A stretch of 64,000 nt of DNA, from NCBI GenBank assembly GCA_026874595.1, contig CM049315.1:74970401-75034400 (forward strand), given 5' to 3'. Position numbers and translations under genes: made by a program. Below are positions 24,430 through 35,960 of this stretch, one piece after another (the stretch's first letter is position 1; each line of letters begins with the position of its first letter). A model generated the notes under the pieces. It had not been told where the DNA came from. It did no database searches and saw nothing but the letters and a program-made list of their open reading frames with translations. This DNA is from Sipunculus nudus (taxonomy: Eukaryota; Annelida; Sipuncula; Golfingiida; Sipunculidae).

Positions 24430-25363
24430 AAACAAAAACTCTTGTTTCTCAATAATCAATCCATGGATTGCCATAAATCTTGCCTTGGATATTAATCATG
24501 ACTAATTTCACCAGTTTCAAAAATAAGTGATTGCTCCTTCATATAAGGTTACATTATGTAAATTTTTGTCTGAAAACTTTTTTTGTTGAAAAGTGTCAAA
24601 GTGTATTGAAAAAGAAATAATACAAATATCATTATATTTTTATATCTTTTCCTGTTCACTCAAACCAATGAATATTTCATATTGGATCTATATGACGTTC
24701 TTGGCCATCCAATATGATATGAAACTAAGAACCATAACTGTTTTCCTAAGTATTCAATCAATATAGAAATTACAATTAACCTTGTGAACGTCTGTAGACA
24801 TAGCAAAATGACACATTAAACAAGAAACTCATTAAAATGGGTAATAATAACGATAAACCATTACCTTCACATGCATCCCTCTGACTGCAAAAAAAGGAAC
24901 TAATCTTAAAATTATAACAGGAATATATACAACCCCGAATGGTTACCAGTGATATAATAAACATAAACTATTAACCATTTGGATTAAGAGGTAAGATAAA
25001 AACAATTTTTCCGAAAACCCCAATTGAAAAAAAAAAATTACATTCATTAATACATATCACATCAGCCACAAAAAAATAGATCAGATATTGCCTTTCAAAA
25101 TATTTGCAAAGAAATCTGTATTCTGATTAATACACAGGACTAACAATATATAATTATATAAGTATAAATTATCTGGTGCATCCCCACAACTTCATTATAA
25201 TATTAACAAAACTTTTTAGGACAATTTTGATATATAATGACATTGTCCATTTAACGAAACGAACAGGTGTGAGACAGAGACCTGCATTACTGTTCACTGA
25301 AATCTAAATTCGATAGTATAAAGTTTAAACACGCAGGCTATATTACAGGATATATTATCGGAA
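24430..25363. other. 3' flank of the TLR gene, AT-rich
   Basis: Nothing coding recognised. It presumably contains the 3' untranslated region of the TLR read from the minus strand; no unambiguous AATAAA in the right position was seen close to its stop. Confidence 0.4.
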
Positions 25364-27900
25364 TCATTCCACAATCACTTGGGGCCTTAATAGTGGTTCG
25401 CCGATTGCATCCCTCAATCGTAACCAGAACAGCGGTTCCTCTCTTTGCTGCCAGATAATATAGGTATTCGTATTCAGGAGGTACTTCAATGCTTCTGGTA
25501 TCCGCCCACGAGGAAGAGTCTCCGGGTCGTCCAACAACACGCATATTACTTTGGTCAGATTCTGTACCTGAGCCAAACGCAGTTCAAAGTTGAAGAATTT
25601 TTTCCCAATACATTTACGAGAAACAACGAGAACTACCTTCTTGCTGCTTTCAAAAGCGTCCATTATGTTGTCAACAATAGCCATACCGACCCGAAAATCT
25701 CGTTCATGGACGCATAATCTGTAGCCATATATATCTTCCAAAACTGGAACTAGTTTATACGCTATCCAGTCCAGATCTCCTGAATTGTAGCAGACGAAAA
25801 CGTCAAATATATGCTTTGAACTTGCTTTCAGCCTTTCCCTTTTGTTTACCATGGCTTTAACAAAGTACCAGAGGTAAATCACGTGCCAGCGGAAGCGTGT
25901 TCCTAAATTACATATGAGGCAAATGAAGAGTACCAGAACGTACAGCGAATAACTCGTGATGATTTGTCTTGTGAGTGCCGAATTATGACAGAATCCTAAG
26001 AGATCATCAGTATCTACTGAAAGAATTTTCACCCTTTTGCCACCATGGATCACACTGGAACAGTTGAACTCTCTTAAAGATATTCGGTCTTTTACGTCAT
26101 GTACCCATCTCAGCATGTCTATGTCATTGCAAGAACAAGTGAAGTCATTTCCTGATAATGTTATGGTCAGATTGTTAGCAAACGATGCTCTCTTTGCCCA
26201 ATCATTCCTTACGTCCTCTTCCAAATATCCGAGCTTATTATAACTTAAATCTAGATATTCTAATTTAGATTCGCGATTCTAAAGCTGATGTTGTTCAAAT
26301 TGTTATTATCCAACCAGAGTTGTGTAAGCCCTGGAACACTGCTGACTAAACTTCGCGGTAAATAGGTCATGTAATTTCGCGACATTTCAACCCGAGACAG
26401 ATTTAACATATCCATATTTGATAAAATTTGATCCCATCTAGTCTCGTTTGAACCAATTATCCAGTCAAGAGCACACATACTAACATTGAGATGTTTAAGG
26501 TTCGCCATATCCTTAAACTGTGACGGGTTTGTAAAAAGCATTCGCGATCCATCAATCCTGAGATCCTCCAGTTTTGGGAAATTCCACACTGGTCCAAAAA
26601 TACCTTGTGATAGCCAATTAACAGACATGTTTAAATGTGTGAGTAAATTACTGCTTCCATTAACACAGCTTCCAAAGGGGAGGTCAAATCCAGGTACGTT
26701 TAAGTTTCTGTTGCTTATATCCAGAACTCTTAAACGTGGTGGAAAATTGTAATATTTCATGCAACGAACAGGGTCCATGTTTCTTGACATTTGTTCCCAG
26801 GTAAAAGGGGCCCTGTCAGTGAGAAAAAAAGGGTATAGGGAATGTGGGAAATGAACAAAATCCTGTCCACTCAGGTTCAAGGTATGTAGGTTTTCCATAT
26901 AGGAAAGGTTGAAGTTCACCAAATCCGGATCCCCGCCGATTATTGGGTTATTCGAAAAATCTAAATATTCGACTGCAGTTAGACGCTTCAGGACACCTCT
27001 ATTGATACTTCCGATCCGATTTTGGGACATGTACAATTTTTTTAGGTTTGTTCCATTGATACTTGTGAAAATTAACGGTTTGAGGATCCAAATAACACTC
27101 CGTCTGTTGAATCCATTCACCTGATTAAGAGAGAGCGTTTCAAGGCGTTCATTTTGAAGGTTCATCACTAACTTTTCTACATTTGTCAAATGCTTTATTC
27201 CATACCCCACCCATCCATCAAGATTTAAATATTTCAGATTCGTTAGCGACAGGAAAATCCTTTCATGAATATATACGTGGAACTGTTTTCCTCCTTTACA
27301 CAAGTAAAGTCCTTCCAGAGTCAAATTTTCCAAGCTTTGGAGACCATCGAATATGTCGCTGTTTTTTAGTTCATGTATCATGTGATTTTCCTTGAAACTT
27401 AACGCTTTCAGTGATTTCAGATGGCTAAATAGACCACCTGGCAGGTGTGTTAAACATGTGTTATCCAGTAACAAAGATGTGGTGTTAGTGGGCAAATTGT
27501 AAATCTCTGACAGTACGTCTTGGCAAATATTTGAACAGTTAGCGAGTACATATGAAGTCCCATAGGAAACACTGCATTCATGAACGCAAGTCATGTTTGA
27601 ACATATTTCTTTTGTCGGGCATTCGACTTGGGATTCGTTATCATCCGGATCAGAATCTGACTGAAGACATGAACCAGACCATGTTTCCCTGTGGCTCGAA
27701 ACATGGAACTCGTCTGTCCGGCATGGTCCCTCCAAAATTATGTCTTTCTTCCCTAATTGTTTTAGTTTTGTCATGTTTGACAATTTCACTTGCGTGAGTT
27801 GATTGTTCTCTTGATTTAGGAGAAGCTCACCCTGGCTCCATTGTGCTATGTATGCACAAATGAAAACTACAAGAAAGGGAGAGCGCAGTTGAAATTGCAT
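25364..27900 (-). pseudogene. Toll-like receptor, one frameshift
   Basis: A membrane pattern-recognition receptor of the Toll/TLR family. The ATG chosen (27900) lies directly after a good acceptor (TTTGTTTCAG) and starts a signal peptide (MQFQLRSPFLVVFICAYIA). A Cys-rich N-terminal part and many LRRs follow (LxxLxLxxNxL, e.g. LKKLYMSQNRIG, VEYLDFSNNPI). The first frame stops at 26260-26262. The second (25364-26224) continues with an LRRCT (Cys pattern CxC...C...C), a TM segment (IITSYSLYVLVLFICLICNL) and a TIR domain: box 1 FDVFVCYNSGD, box 2 region HERDFRVG, box 3 FW. One extra T/A near 26263 would rejoin an LRR (LEYLDLSYNKL is encoded but out of frame). One LRRCT next to the membrane fits the single-cysteine-cluster type. 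The break may be a true lesion, a polymorphism or a sequencing error in an otherwise intact ~860-residue gene. Box 2 lacks the usual Pro. Confidence 0.9.
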
Positions 27901-27925
27901 CTGAAACAAAGATAAATCAAAGATA
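27901..27925 (-). promoter_or_regulatory. splice acceptor just before the TLR start codon
   Basis: On the minus strand the pyrimidine-rich TTTATCTTTGTTTCAG abuts the ATG at 27900. This implies a 5' untranslated exon further upstream and a single large coding exon, which is common in TLR genes. The upstream exon was not identified. Confidence 0.55.
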
Positions 27926-27929
27926 ATAC

Positions 27930-28281
27930 TTAGATATGACAAGTAATAATTATTTTCATGTTCTATGAGATTTGAATTCTCCGACATAAATTAAATAGGT
28001 TCCAAGAGCGGGCTCAGTTCGGGGTTCTTATATATCCGTGACATATAGAATAATCATTAGCTGCAACAGCTAACATAAGATCACGGGACAGTTTGTATAA
28101 AGTACTGTTTCACCGTTTAGGGTTCACATGGGGATTATTAATTCCAGGTTGGACTCATTTCGCGACAGTGAAAGACTGTGTACGAAATATCTTAGTATGA
28201 TAATATCCAAAAAAGTAAACCGATATTTTGTTTATGTGCATGAGAGAGAGAGAAAGAAAGAGAGAGAGAGTGAGAGAGAGA

Positions 28282-28320
<39 letters not shown>

Positions 28321-29030
28321 GTTGACTGGACGGATGGGTGGACAGATTGATTGATGAAACAGACTGAATAGATGGCAAGATGGATGATGCAAACTGGATG
28401 GATGGACAGATAGATAATACTTACAATATATACATACGTACCTTTACCTGAAGCTTCTTTCATCGAAAAGAAGGGAATGTGTACGGATCCAAACAGTTAT
28501 AAAGAGAGACGAGTTTCTGCATTCGTTTATACGTTCATTAGCAGCTGTATCGCTCACCGTAAAGTTAAGTGGCCACTGAAGCAATATTTGTGCACAGATA
28601 AGCACACAAAACATATCCGTCTCTGACAAAAATAGTCCCTTATACAAAAAGGAAGGTTATATGATAAGGACCATCATGTTCTTTCCTTTGATTAGTGAAT
28701 CGTGTATAATTATCAATTTGATTATCTTCCTTCAACCGAAGTTTCCTCCTTACGAAATGAATAAGATTATATTATTGAACAATTATTGAAATATTTGGGA
28801 CCAAACAGTTATAATAATCACTAAGCTGCTTAGTTTGTTCCGTTTATTGTTTGTTGTATACATATGTAACCATTCATACAAACATATCCGCCTTCTATAC
28901 GGTTGACAAAAAAAGAGGGCATCTAGTGCATGCCCACCAGCATAATAAGGAAGTTTCTGAGTTAACCGAGTCGGGGCTTGGTGTAATTGCACACTCACAC
29001 ACACATATATAAATAAATATATACATATAT
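27930..29030. repeat. TLR upstream region with (GA)n and (GGAT)n-like tract
   Basis: About 28243-28316 is an imperfect (GA)n run. The next 100 bases have GGATGG/GATTGA-type degenerate tetranucleotide repeats (GACTGGACGGATGGGTGG, AACTGGATGGATGG). The 5' exon and promoter of the TLR probably lie here, but none can be fixed. Confidence 0.5.
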
Positions 29031-29032
29031 TA

Positions 29033-29033
<1 letters not shown>

Positions 29034-29099
<66 letters not shown>
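29034..29099. repeat. (CA)n-(TA)n microsatellite
   Basis: About 13 CA units followed directly by about 19 TA units. Confidence 0.95.
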
Positions 29100-29102
<3 letters not shown>

Positions 29103-29190
29103 TGAAACTCCTCTAAGCCGGCCACTGAAGTGACTTGAGTATTTTGTGCGTATTAGTGAGTGTCCTGTATAGAGGATTTAGACATATTGC
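29099..29190. mobile_element. pogo/Tigger-like terminus
   Basis: ACAGTGAAACTCCTCTAAGC after a TA resembles a Tigger-type left end (TA then CAGTG). No matching right end close by. The complement of a similar end (GAGTTTCACAGTA) is at 34700-34712. Confidence 0.35.
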
Positions 29191-29471
29191 GTCAATTCTT
29201 CATTGAATGTTACTGATCTCCTCCGTTTTGATTAATTGTACGCTTAATTTGAAATACATGATTTTTATTTAAATCATTTTCAAAAAGCTTAAATATGCTT
29301 TTTAAAGTAATTTATAATTATAATTATTAAAACAAAAGAAAGCTAGGCCTCGCACACAAATCTTGGCAGTTTCACTTCGACGTACAATGCATGCTTCATC
29401 TTCTAAGCAAGCGGTAGTTACTGAATGAATGCACTAGGATTGAATATTGACAGTATCCGGACAGCATGATT

Positions 29472-29477
<6 letters not shown>

Positions 29478-29533
<56 letters not shown>
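29478..29533. repeat. (TA)n microsatellite
   Basis: About 28 TA units. Confidence 0.95.
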
Positions 29534-29539
<6 letters not shown>

Positions 29540-29559
29540 CACGGCGGTCCTACCTACCT

Positions 29560-30420
29560 TAATCTGGTTCTTTTTATCTTTCGGCTCCTATGTTTCTGTC
29601 CTTGCTAAACAAAGTATTGTTTTCATATTTCCTTAATCACGCGAGTGGGATGCGAGTCAAAATATCTAAGAGTTTGATAAGTAAAACGGCCGAAGTCAGT
29701 TTTTGTTTAATTTTAATACCTAATAGGATATTGGTCTATGCTGATTGTAAATCATATATACTGCTCCATAAGGCCCAGCCACATCACGTCAACGAGCCCC
29801 TACCGAGTTGTTTTGTGGACTTTTCGGGCGAGCCTTGGCCGGACATTATATACTCGGAAGAGCCTCGTCAATATTTTAACAGCTCGAGGACTCCCTGGAA
29901 ATTCGGCGAAAGTTTTGCTCGGTAGCAGCTGACCTCGGGAACAGTTCGCCGGGGCCCCAAGCGGTGCTCGCGTGGGACAGGTTAAATTTTCCAGTCGCGT
30001 GAACATCGCCAGGACACCGTTGACAGGTCCAAACTGGTCGGGCGGACTACTGAGCAGCCTCGGTCGAGTTTAAGAGCGTCGCACGAGTTCTAACAGATTC
30101 TGCTATATATGACGGATATGTCAGAACCACGAGCTGAAACTGCATGTTCGGAGGAGGCACGGACGTGCTTCCAACAACGTCCCGTTGGGCCCCTTCAAAT
30201 TTACGGTGCAGATTTAATCTTTGGACTCGATCGGGCCGCGATACTAATGTGACCACGAGTTATATAAATCGAAATAGATGACAGCCGAAATTTAAAATGT
30301 GCTAGGAGCTCGCTGCACGGCCGATTTTAAAAATCCATCGGAGCTCGGCCGGCCGTGCCGGTAATGTGACTTAGGCATGACCCATGATCCGTTGAGCTGT
30401 CCGGCCGTCGTTAACTGAGC
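29560..30420. other. GC-richer island, no gene recognised
   Basis: Distinctly more GC and CpG than its flanks (e.g. CGCCGGGGCCCCAAGCGG, CGGCCGGCCGTGCCGG). It has open frames of 60-110 codons on both strands, but none shows a motif I recognise. It could be a transposon interior, a CpG-rich promoter or a decayed gene. Confidence 0.35.
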
Positions 30421-31750
30421 AAAATGAGACCTGGGAACTCTTTTCTTGACACTCAGCTAGGTTCTTTAGAGCCAGTTGGGGCACCTTGAAATCAAGAAAC
30501 TTTTAATGTTCCGTGTCTTCTATTCAGTCTATAAATTATGTAATTTCTGTATGATAGGTCTGTTTGCTCAGAGTAAGAATTTTACTCATATACTCTCTCA
30601 TCATAATTGTAAATATAGAGTTCGCCTTTACATTTGATGACGCGCATTTGATTATAATTTAACTATAACAGTTGTATCATACTTGTGGCTTGGTCTACTT
30701 TTTTAGGTTTCCCCAGTTTTATTTTTTCTCAGCCTTTCAGCGTAACATCAGGGCTCTTGGGTTACTTTTTATTATGAATGATGATCATTACATATAAGTA
30801 TAGTTCTACCTGAAACCTAACGAATACAATTGTATTCCTTTCCGTGGCCTCACAAACTTTTCTATATTTTGAATTCACAACTATCTATGCATTCATATGT
30901 CTTTCTTGTGACCCTTTCGATTGTTCAGATTGCAAATATGTCTTCACATGGTGTTCAGGTAACATATGCATCGTGTACAATAAGTCAAAACCTAGGAGGT
31001 CACAACCCTTCAAGTTAATGTCATAAGACTACCCATGTCTATATCAGAGTTAAACATCACGCCAATCTGGGAGTCACTATATCTTTGATGTAGCGTACTC
31101 GGAGATTAGCATAACAGATAGACACACATATACGTCACAGAATCTTCATTCAAACAAACACTATATTCTGGCTTCCTCTGTGTATATATTGATGATCTAT
31201 AAGGGAAATTCTTGTTATGAAAAGTTTTTATCAACGTGTTTGTAAACACAGCAATGTTGACAAAAGCGAGATTACTTATTGCAAAACGCCATTTGCAAAT
31301 CTCTGGCTTTTCTGACTTGTCCCTAGTTGCCCTTGTTTAAATTGTTTTGATTATTTTGGCGACCCCCACATATTATCAACATGTTGGTAAAAACAAAACA
31401 AGTAGCCCTTGTGTGGTGATATCCACGTTTTCTTGCCTATTTCTATATAAGCTCCAAGGGATCACCTTTAGTTTATAATGGTCAGATATATGTGATAAGG
31501 TCCCTTTAAGTGACAGCACATCAGCACATAAGGCAGGTTGTAGGTGTCTAAGGCCCAATCCCCAAACATACGTTTTCTCAGATTAAAAATGCAAGTTTTT
31601 GAATTACATTATAATTCTGCCTGATTGCTATAAACCGAAAGAACTGTGCCATATACATTTGCTGAAAAACGACAGACAACAATGCAGTCAACTCAGGCGA
31701 CGCTTGTCTCTGTAGTGGGGGAGTATCACACAAAAATATTTGGATTTTTT
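30421..31750. other. AT-rich DNA, no gene recognised
   Basis: No recognisable coding or repeat structure beyond short open frames. Confidence 0.45.
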
Positions 31751-31754
31751 GTTT

Positions 31755-31860
31755 GTCCCCCGCTTCCTTGGAAGGAACGGGGGACATTGATTTGGGTTTG
31801 TCTGTCTGTCCCTCTAGCTGTCTGGATGTCCGTCCGTCAGGTTTTGGTTTCCTAAATTTT
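31755..31860. mobile_element. hairpin plus GTCCG-rich terminus (HINE-like?)
   Basis: A 31-base near-palindrome (31755-31785, arms GTCCCCCG/CGGGGGAC with TCCTTGGAAGGA in the middle) is followed by GTCTGTCTGTCCCTC and GTCCGTCCGTCAGG. The order hairpin then GTCCG-rich sequence is the same as at 21647, 24173 and 52728, suggesting another family of the same element class. The far end was not found. Confidence 0.4.
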
Positions 31861-32036
31861 ATCCGATTTAATTCAAATTTGAGTGAGTGATTGCACTCAT
31901 GCTTTGCCTTGGTTGGGATTAGTTTCGGAGTTTCTGTCTCACAAGATAATAATACAATATGATATTTTATTTTTTATATGATGAATCAGCACATTTAGTT
32001 TTACTAATCACCAGCAGGTGTCGCTAGCGGTGGACA

Positions 32037-33504
32037 TCTATATATTAATAGCGTAAGGCGATTTTTGTAATTGTCCGTATCTCTTCTGATACCACCGTAC
32101 GGATTGCCGTACGATATATATTTGCTCCGGGTGTGTCCGCAAATATTCTACCCACTTTTATTTGCAATATTTGCGTATTACGTGCATAAATATTAATTTT
32201 AATATTCGCTCCCCCACGGGCGCTTCTTTTCTTTGTGTCTTCGGGCCCGGTAACACAATGGGCATAGAGTGTGTGATGGCAGAACAGAGTTTTACTCAGG
32301 GGGCTCTATCTGCGTTATTTGTACATTTCGCGGTCACCGGCCCGAAATAATCCCCTTCTCAAAAGGGAGATCTTTGAAAGAATTGTTTGGCAGGCCTTCC
32401 TGTGACCGGGATTGCAAGAAGAGGGCTTCTACCCCCCCCCCCCCCCCCCCTCCTTACACGACCTGATATGCTTGAATGCACATGTACCGCGTCCAGAGCG
32501 AGTTGCATGGGACTAAAATCATGTCCAACGGTCACACAAACCAGTGTTTATCGCATTTAGTTTTTTTTGCAGCCGTCTTTCATGTGCGATCAAAGGTAGG
32601 CAACCATGAGGCAACACATGGCACATACAAGCGTCGACAGGTGACGATAAGTCGTTTTGTCCTTTCAAAACAAGATTTATGCCTGTAACCCTAAATTATA
32701 TTTCAGTAAAATTTAACTAATAATTATGTTATAATTAAATTAATGTGGGATTGGAACCCCCCCCCCCCCCACACACACAAATAATTGTTTCGCTTCCACT
32801 TTAAATGTCACTTTTTATTGCATCAAATTCATTGTTGCAATTTTTCAGTTATACACAGTATAAGATGCATGTTGATTGTTATAGACATGATGATGCTTCC
32901 CTCCAGTTATTCCCCTTTAATGAACTTTAATACTCATATTTTGGTAATGGAAGTGAGGGCTTCCCCAATTTTACGTTATGATGTGGAATCCCCTGTGCGT
33001 TTTACGGGATGTGTTCATCCCAAAAATCGAGCAGGACTCAAGGTCTGCAAAAAAATTATGCATGCGTTGATCGCAGCTGATAATCGTTGCCCGAGGTATG
33101 TGTCATGTGTTTTTTAAAATATAGTGTCCAAAATTTTTACATGGATGCGATGAACGGATGCGATGATCGGATGCAAATAAACGTTGGAATGTGTCACCAG
33201 CTTTTTACATTGTGCGATTATGTCGCCAGAAAAATCGGAGGGCAACTTTGAATAGGGGTGTTCAACATAATATATTTTCATATAAGAATTATTTTATTTA
33301 TCATATCACCTTCTCCGAAATATTCTCCGTCCAAATTCTTGGCTTCAATACGATGTTTATGCATAACACCATGCATATAATGTATCCATATATTAATAGC
33401 GTATCGCGATTTGTGTGTATCTCCAGATTTCCGGTGGAATTCTGATACCACCGTACGGATTGTTTTGTTCGCCCCAGACCGTGCGTAGCACGGGTATATG
33501 CTAG
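32037..33504 (+). mobile_element. Helitron-like non-autonomous element(s)
   Basis: The right end has a CCGTGC-GTA-GCACGG hairpin (33479-33493) seven bases before CTAG (33501-33504), followed by T. This is the Helitron 3' signature. Two 5'-end-like starts precede it, each after an A: TCTATATATTAATAGCG (32037) and TCCATATATTAATAGCG (33385). Both continue with a shared CTGATACCACCGTACGGATTG. Either a 1.47 kb element or a 120-base one (33385-33504) next to a truncated copy is possible. No Rep/helicase is encoded. It contains a C run at 32432-32450. Confidence 0.55.
32432..32450. repeat. poly-C tract
   Basis: A run of about 19 C inside the Helitron-like interval; a second C run is at 32757-32770. 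Confidence 0.9.
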
Positions 33505-33667
33505 TCAAATACTTAAATTTTTTGCAGTAACTGCTAGGTGCTGCAACCTTTTGAGCGTGGTTAAAACTATTTGTACTTATTCATCACAGATTTTAAAATC
33601 ATTCCGGACTTAAAGGCGGAAGCGGATGACATAAATTCCTTGAATTTGCTTGTTTGTATTTTTTCAG

Positions 33668-33976
33668 ATACATAAAAACGGTTGGATTTCAATGAACAAC
33701 CAGAGTGTCTGGCTTATTCGTCATTTTCCCCTGACGTACTGGCAGGTAGGTTTCACTGGCACAATAAAGCCTAAATGTATGAAGAAAGATATTTGTTATG
33801 TATGTTTGATGTTGATATCGCAGAAATCACCACACGTGAATGATCACGACATGTTTTGTAATTATAAATCTGGAATGATAGAATGCATTGCCTATATTGA
33901 ATTAATCATTTTTTTTTTTATTTTGCAGGTACATTACAATATTTGGTTTTCTATGTACAAGGATAGTTATGGCTAA
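33668..33976 (+). CDS. possible 3' end of an unknown gene (two exons)
   Basis: Exon 33668-33745 (78 bases, 26 codons) has acceptor TATTTTTTCAG and donor GGCAG then GTAGGT. The next exon starts at 33929 after a strong acceptor (TTTTTATTTTGCAG) and ends at the TAA at 33974-33976. Both are phase 0 and join to a short Trp/Tyr-rich tail (…FPLTYWQ + VHYNIWFSMYKDSYG). Upstream exons were not established; an open stretch at about 32990-33096 ending CCGAG then GTATGT is a candidate. No family recognised. It may be chance. Confidence 0.25.
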   Translation: MHKNGWISMNNQSVWLIRHFPLTYWQVGFTGTIKPKCMKKDICYVCLMLISQKSPHVNDHDMFCNYKSGMIECIAYIELIIFFFILQVHYNIWFSMYKDSYG

Positions 33977-33979
33977 TTA

Positions 33980-34540
33980 GAACAAAATCATCGTTGTTCT
34001 CTGATATGCCTGGAAGGACTGGTTTTCTGCTGCAGAAATGTGGAAGATGATTACCCCGTCAAACAAAGTCATCCCTCTTACACTCAAAATATAAAGAAAT
34101 ATATTCAACATATATTTTTGGTATTGATGTGTCAAAGATATCAGCAGAGGTGAATGTGACCAGCTGAATTTTAATAATAAGTGAACTGACCGGTATAAAA
34201 CTGTGATTGCATTGATGATATTGTTGTGTACATATTCAATGGGAGCAATCAGGGTATCCGTCCTATTTGATACTTACCAGACTAATTTCTCCTCTGTGGA
34301 CAAAAACGCCTTGTCATCGGCCTTGGCTCTCCATTTTCATGCATCGACGAGCTCTTTATCTGATCCAATCACGGTATCAATACCATCTCGACCCTTTACT
34401 TGATAATGTTAATTTTGCTCTTCAAAAATATGTTTAGTTATCAAAGAAATTGTTAGTACAGTTTTTTATGTAAGGACTCACCATTTAATAACATTTTGAT
34501 CTAGGTGTTATCTATTATGTGAACGGTATTATCAGATCGC
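33980..34540. other. non-coding DNA, no gene recognised
   Basis: No motif-bearing frame or repeat end seen. Confidence 0.4.
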
Positions 34541-34547
34541 TCAAACC

Positions 34548-34712
34548 TCTCCTAACGAACATCCCGGTTTAGCGGCCACCTCAAAATAACGACCACTTTC
34601 CCCGGACCAATTGTTTAAGCTCTTCATATTATACATCGCTTAGAAGAGCACCTCGAAAATACGACTATTATATCCAGGTCACGTTGGTTGTCGTTGTTTT
34701 GAGTTTCACAGT
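34548..34712. mobile_element. degraded pogo-like MITE
   Basis: AAACCTCTCCTAACGAACA on the left and the complement of AAACTCAAAACAACGACAAC on the right are loosely inverted. The interior has GCGGCCACCTC and ACGACCACTTTCC, words typical of Tigger-like elements (compare ACGACCACC at 22563). The right end GTTTCACAGTA resembles a CAGTG-type terminus. Confidence 0.35.
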
Positions 34713-34799
34713 ATATCATGGATTCTGTCGATTCTGATCTTTTTATTTAATGGTTGCTCGTCCACTCTTTCTTTACATACTTTATATTGTTTGAAGCTT

Positions 34800-35640
34800 T
34801 GATAAGATCCCACGATCCCCCCCCCCCCCTATCACCGAATCTCCCAGTGATCTTTTATTGACCTCTAACAGTTTAGGAACAACTTTTGTTCTGTAAAACA
34901 AATGAAATTTGTCCGTTGTATCTTGTGTTTTCAGATATGAGTTAAAACTGCTGACATCACCCTTTTTGTAATATGCATATAATACCAAACTTGCCACTGC
35001 ACTCCTGCGTTGTAAAGGGCACATGTCTGTAAAGGTTTCAGCTTTCTAAGTCACATTGTTATCCAGAAACGTAGCCTAACGGAAAAGTGCTCAGTCACCT
35101 ATCTGATATGATTTTCGCGTGAGTTAATTCAAAGCAGTGCCCCAAGGAATATTGGGAAACAGATATTATAAAGGGTTTTTCATCCATTTGATTGTTACCC
35201 TTATAGTTTAGTAGAAAACGACATTGAAAATCCGGGAAAATCGCACTTTTTGACCCCTGTGACCTTATAAATGGGTCAAGATTACTGAAACTTTGTCAAA
35301 TTAATAAGACTGTGGTAAGGTATACCCTGTGTAAATATGAGTGAAATCGGACGAAAAAAATGGCAGAGTAATAATGACGACGACGAAGAATAATAATAAT
35401 ACCGAAAACAAATATATCCACTTATGGATAGGTCGAGATAATAAAAACCGTTATCGCAAGCTGTGCGTTACAACATTCGTACCAGGTGATGCCATTTTAT
35501 TACAGTATGTAATCGTCCCTGTTTATTTACTCTTCGGTTCAAAAACATTACAATATAATACCACGAATCACTGGCAAGCCTGTATCACTTGCTCCGCTTA
35601 GGATATTGACCTTATACTCCCTACCTGGGGGTCAGTAATT
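34800..35640. other. non-coding DNA, no gene recognised
   Basis: Contains a C run (34817-34828). Short frames on both strands without motifs. Confidence 0.4.
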
Positions 35641-35652
35641 TAAGTTAAACAC

Positions 35653-35960
35653 TAGGGCCGTATGCTCGAAAGCGGTTTAACTTTAGCAGGTGTGTAAATT
35701 GGCCGTTTAGCAGACAGTTAACTGAAACGGTATGCTCGAAGCATGTTTATCATTAGCAGACTCTCAAATTTGACAGGGGTTGTATGCTCGAAGGCTATTT
35801 AACTAAATATTCTAGCTTTTAAAAGGAACGTTTGCTCGAAAGGAGTTTTACTAATCAGTGATATCTAAGTCTCACATTTGTCAGCGTCTAAAAATAATCG
35901 CAGCTGGAAAGGAGTTTAACTATAAACAGATTCTAAAATCACTCATAACTGGTCGAAAAT
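35653..35960. repeat. five-unit diverged tandem array (TATGCTCGAA units)
   Basis: Units of roughly 50-75 bases each begin TATGCTCGAAAGCGGTTTAA-like: at 35660, 35732, 35785, 35830 (TTTGCTCGAAAGGAG) and about 35901 (GCTGGAAAGGAGTTTAAC). The unit head is the same as the terminus of the MITE-like element at 37289, so the array appears to be built from an element end. Confidence 0.55.
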
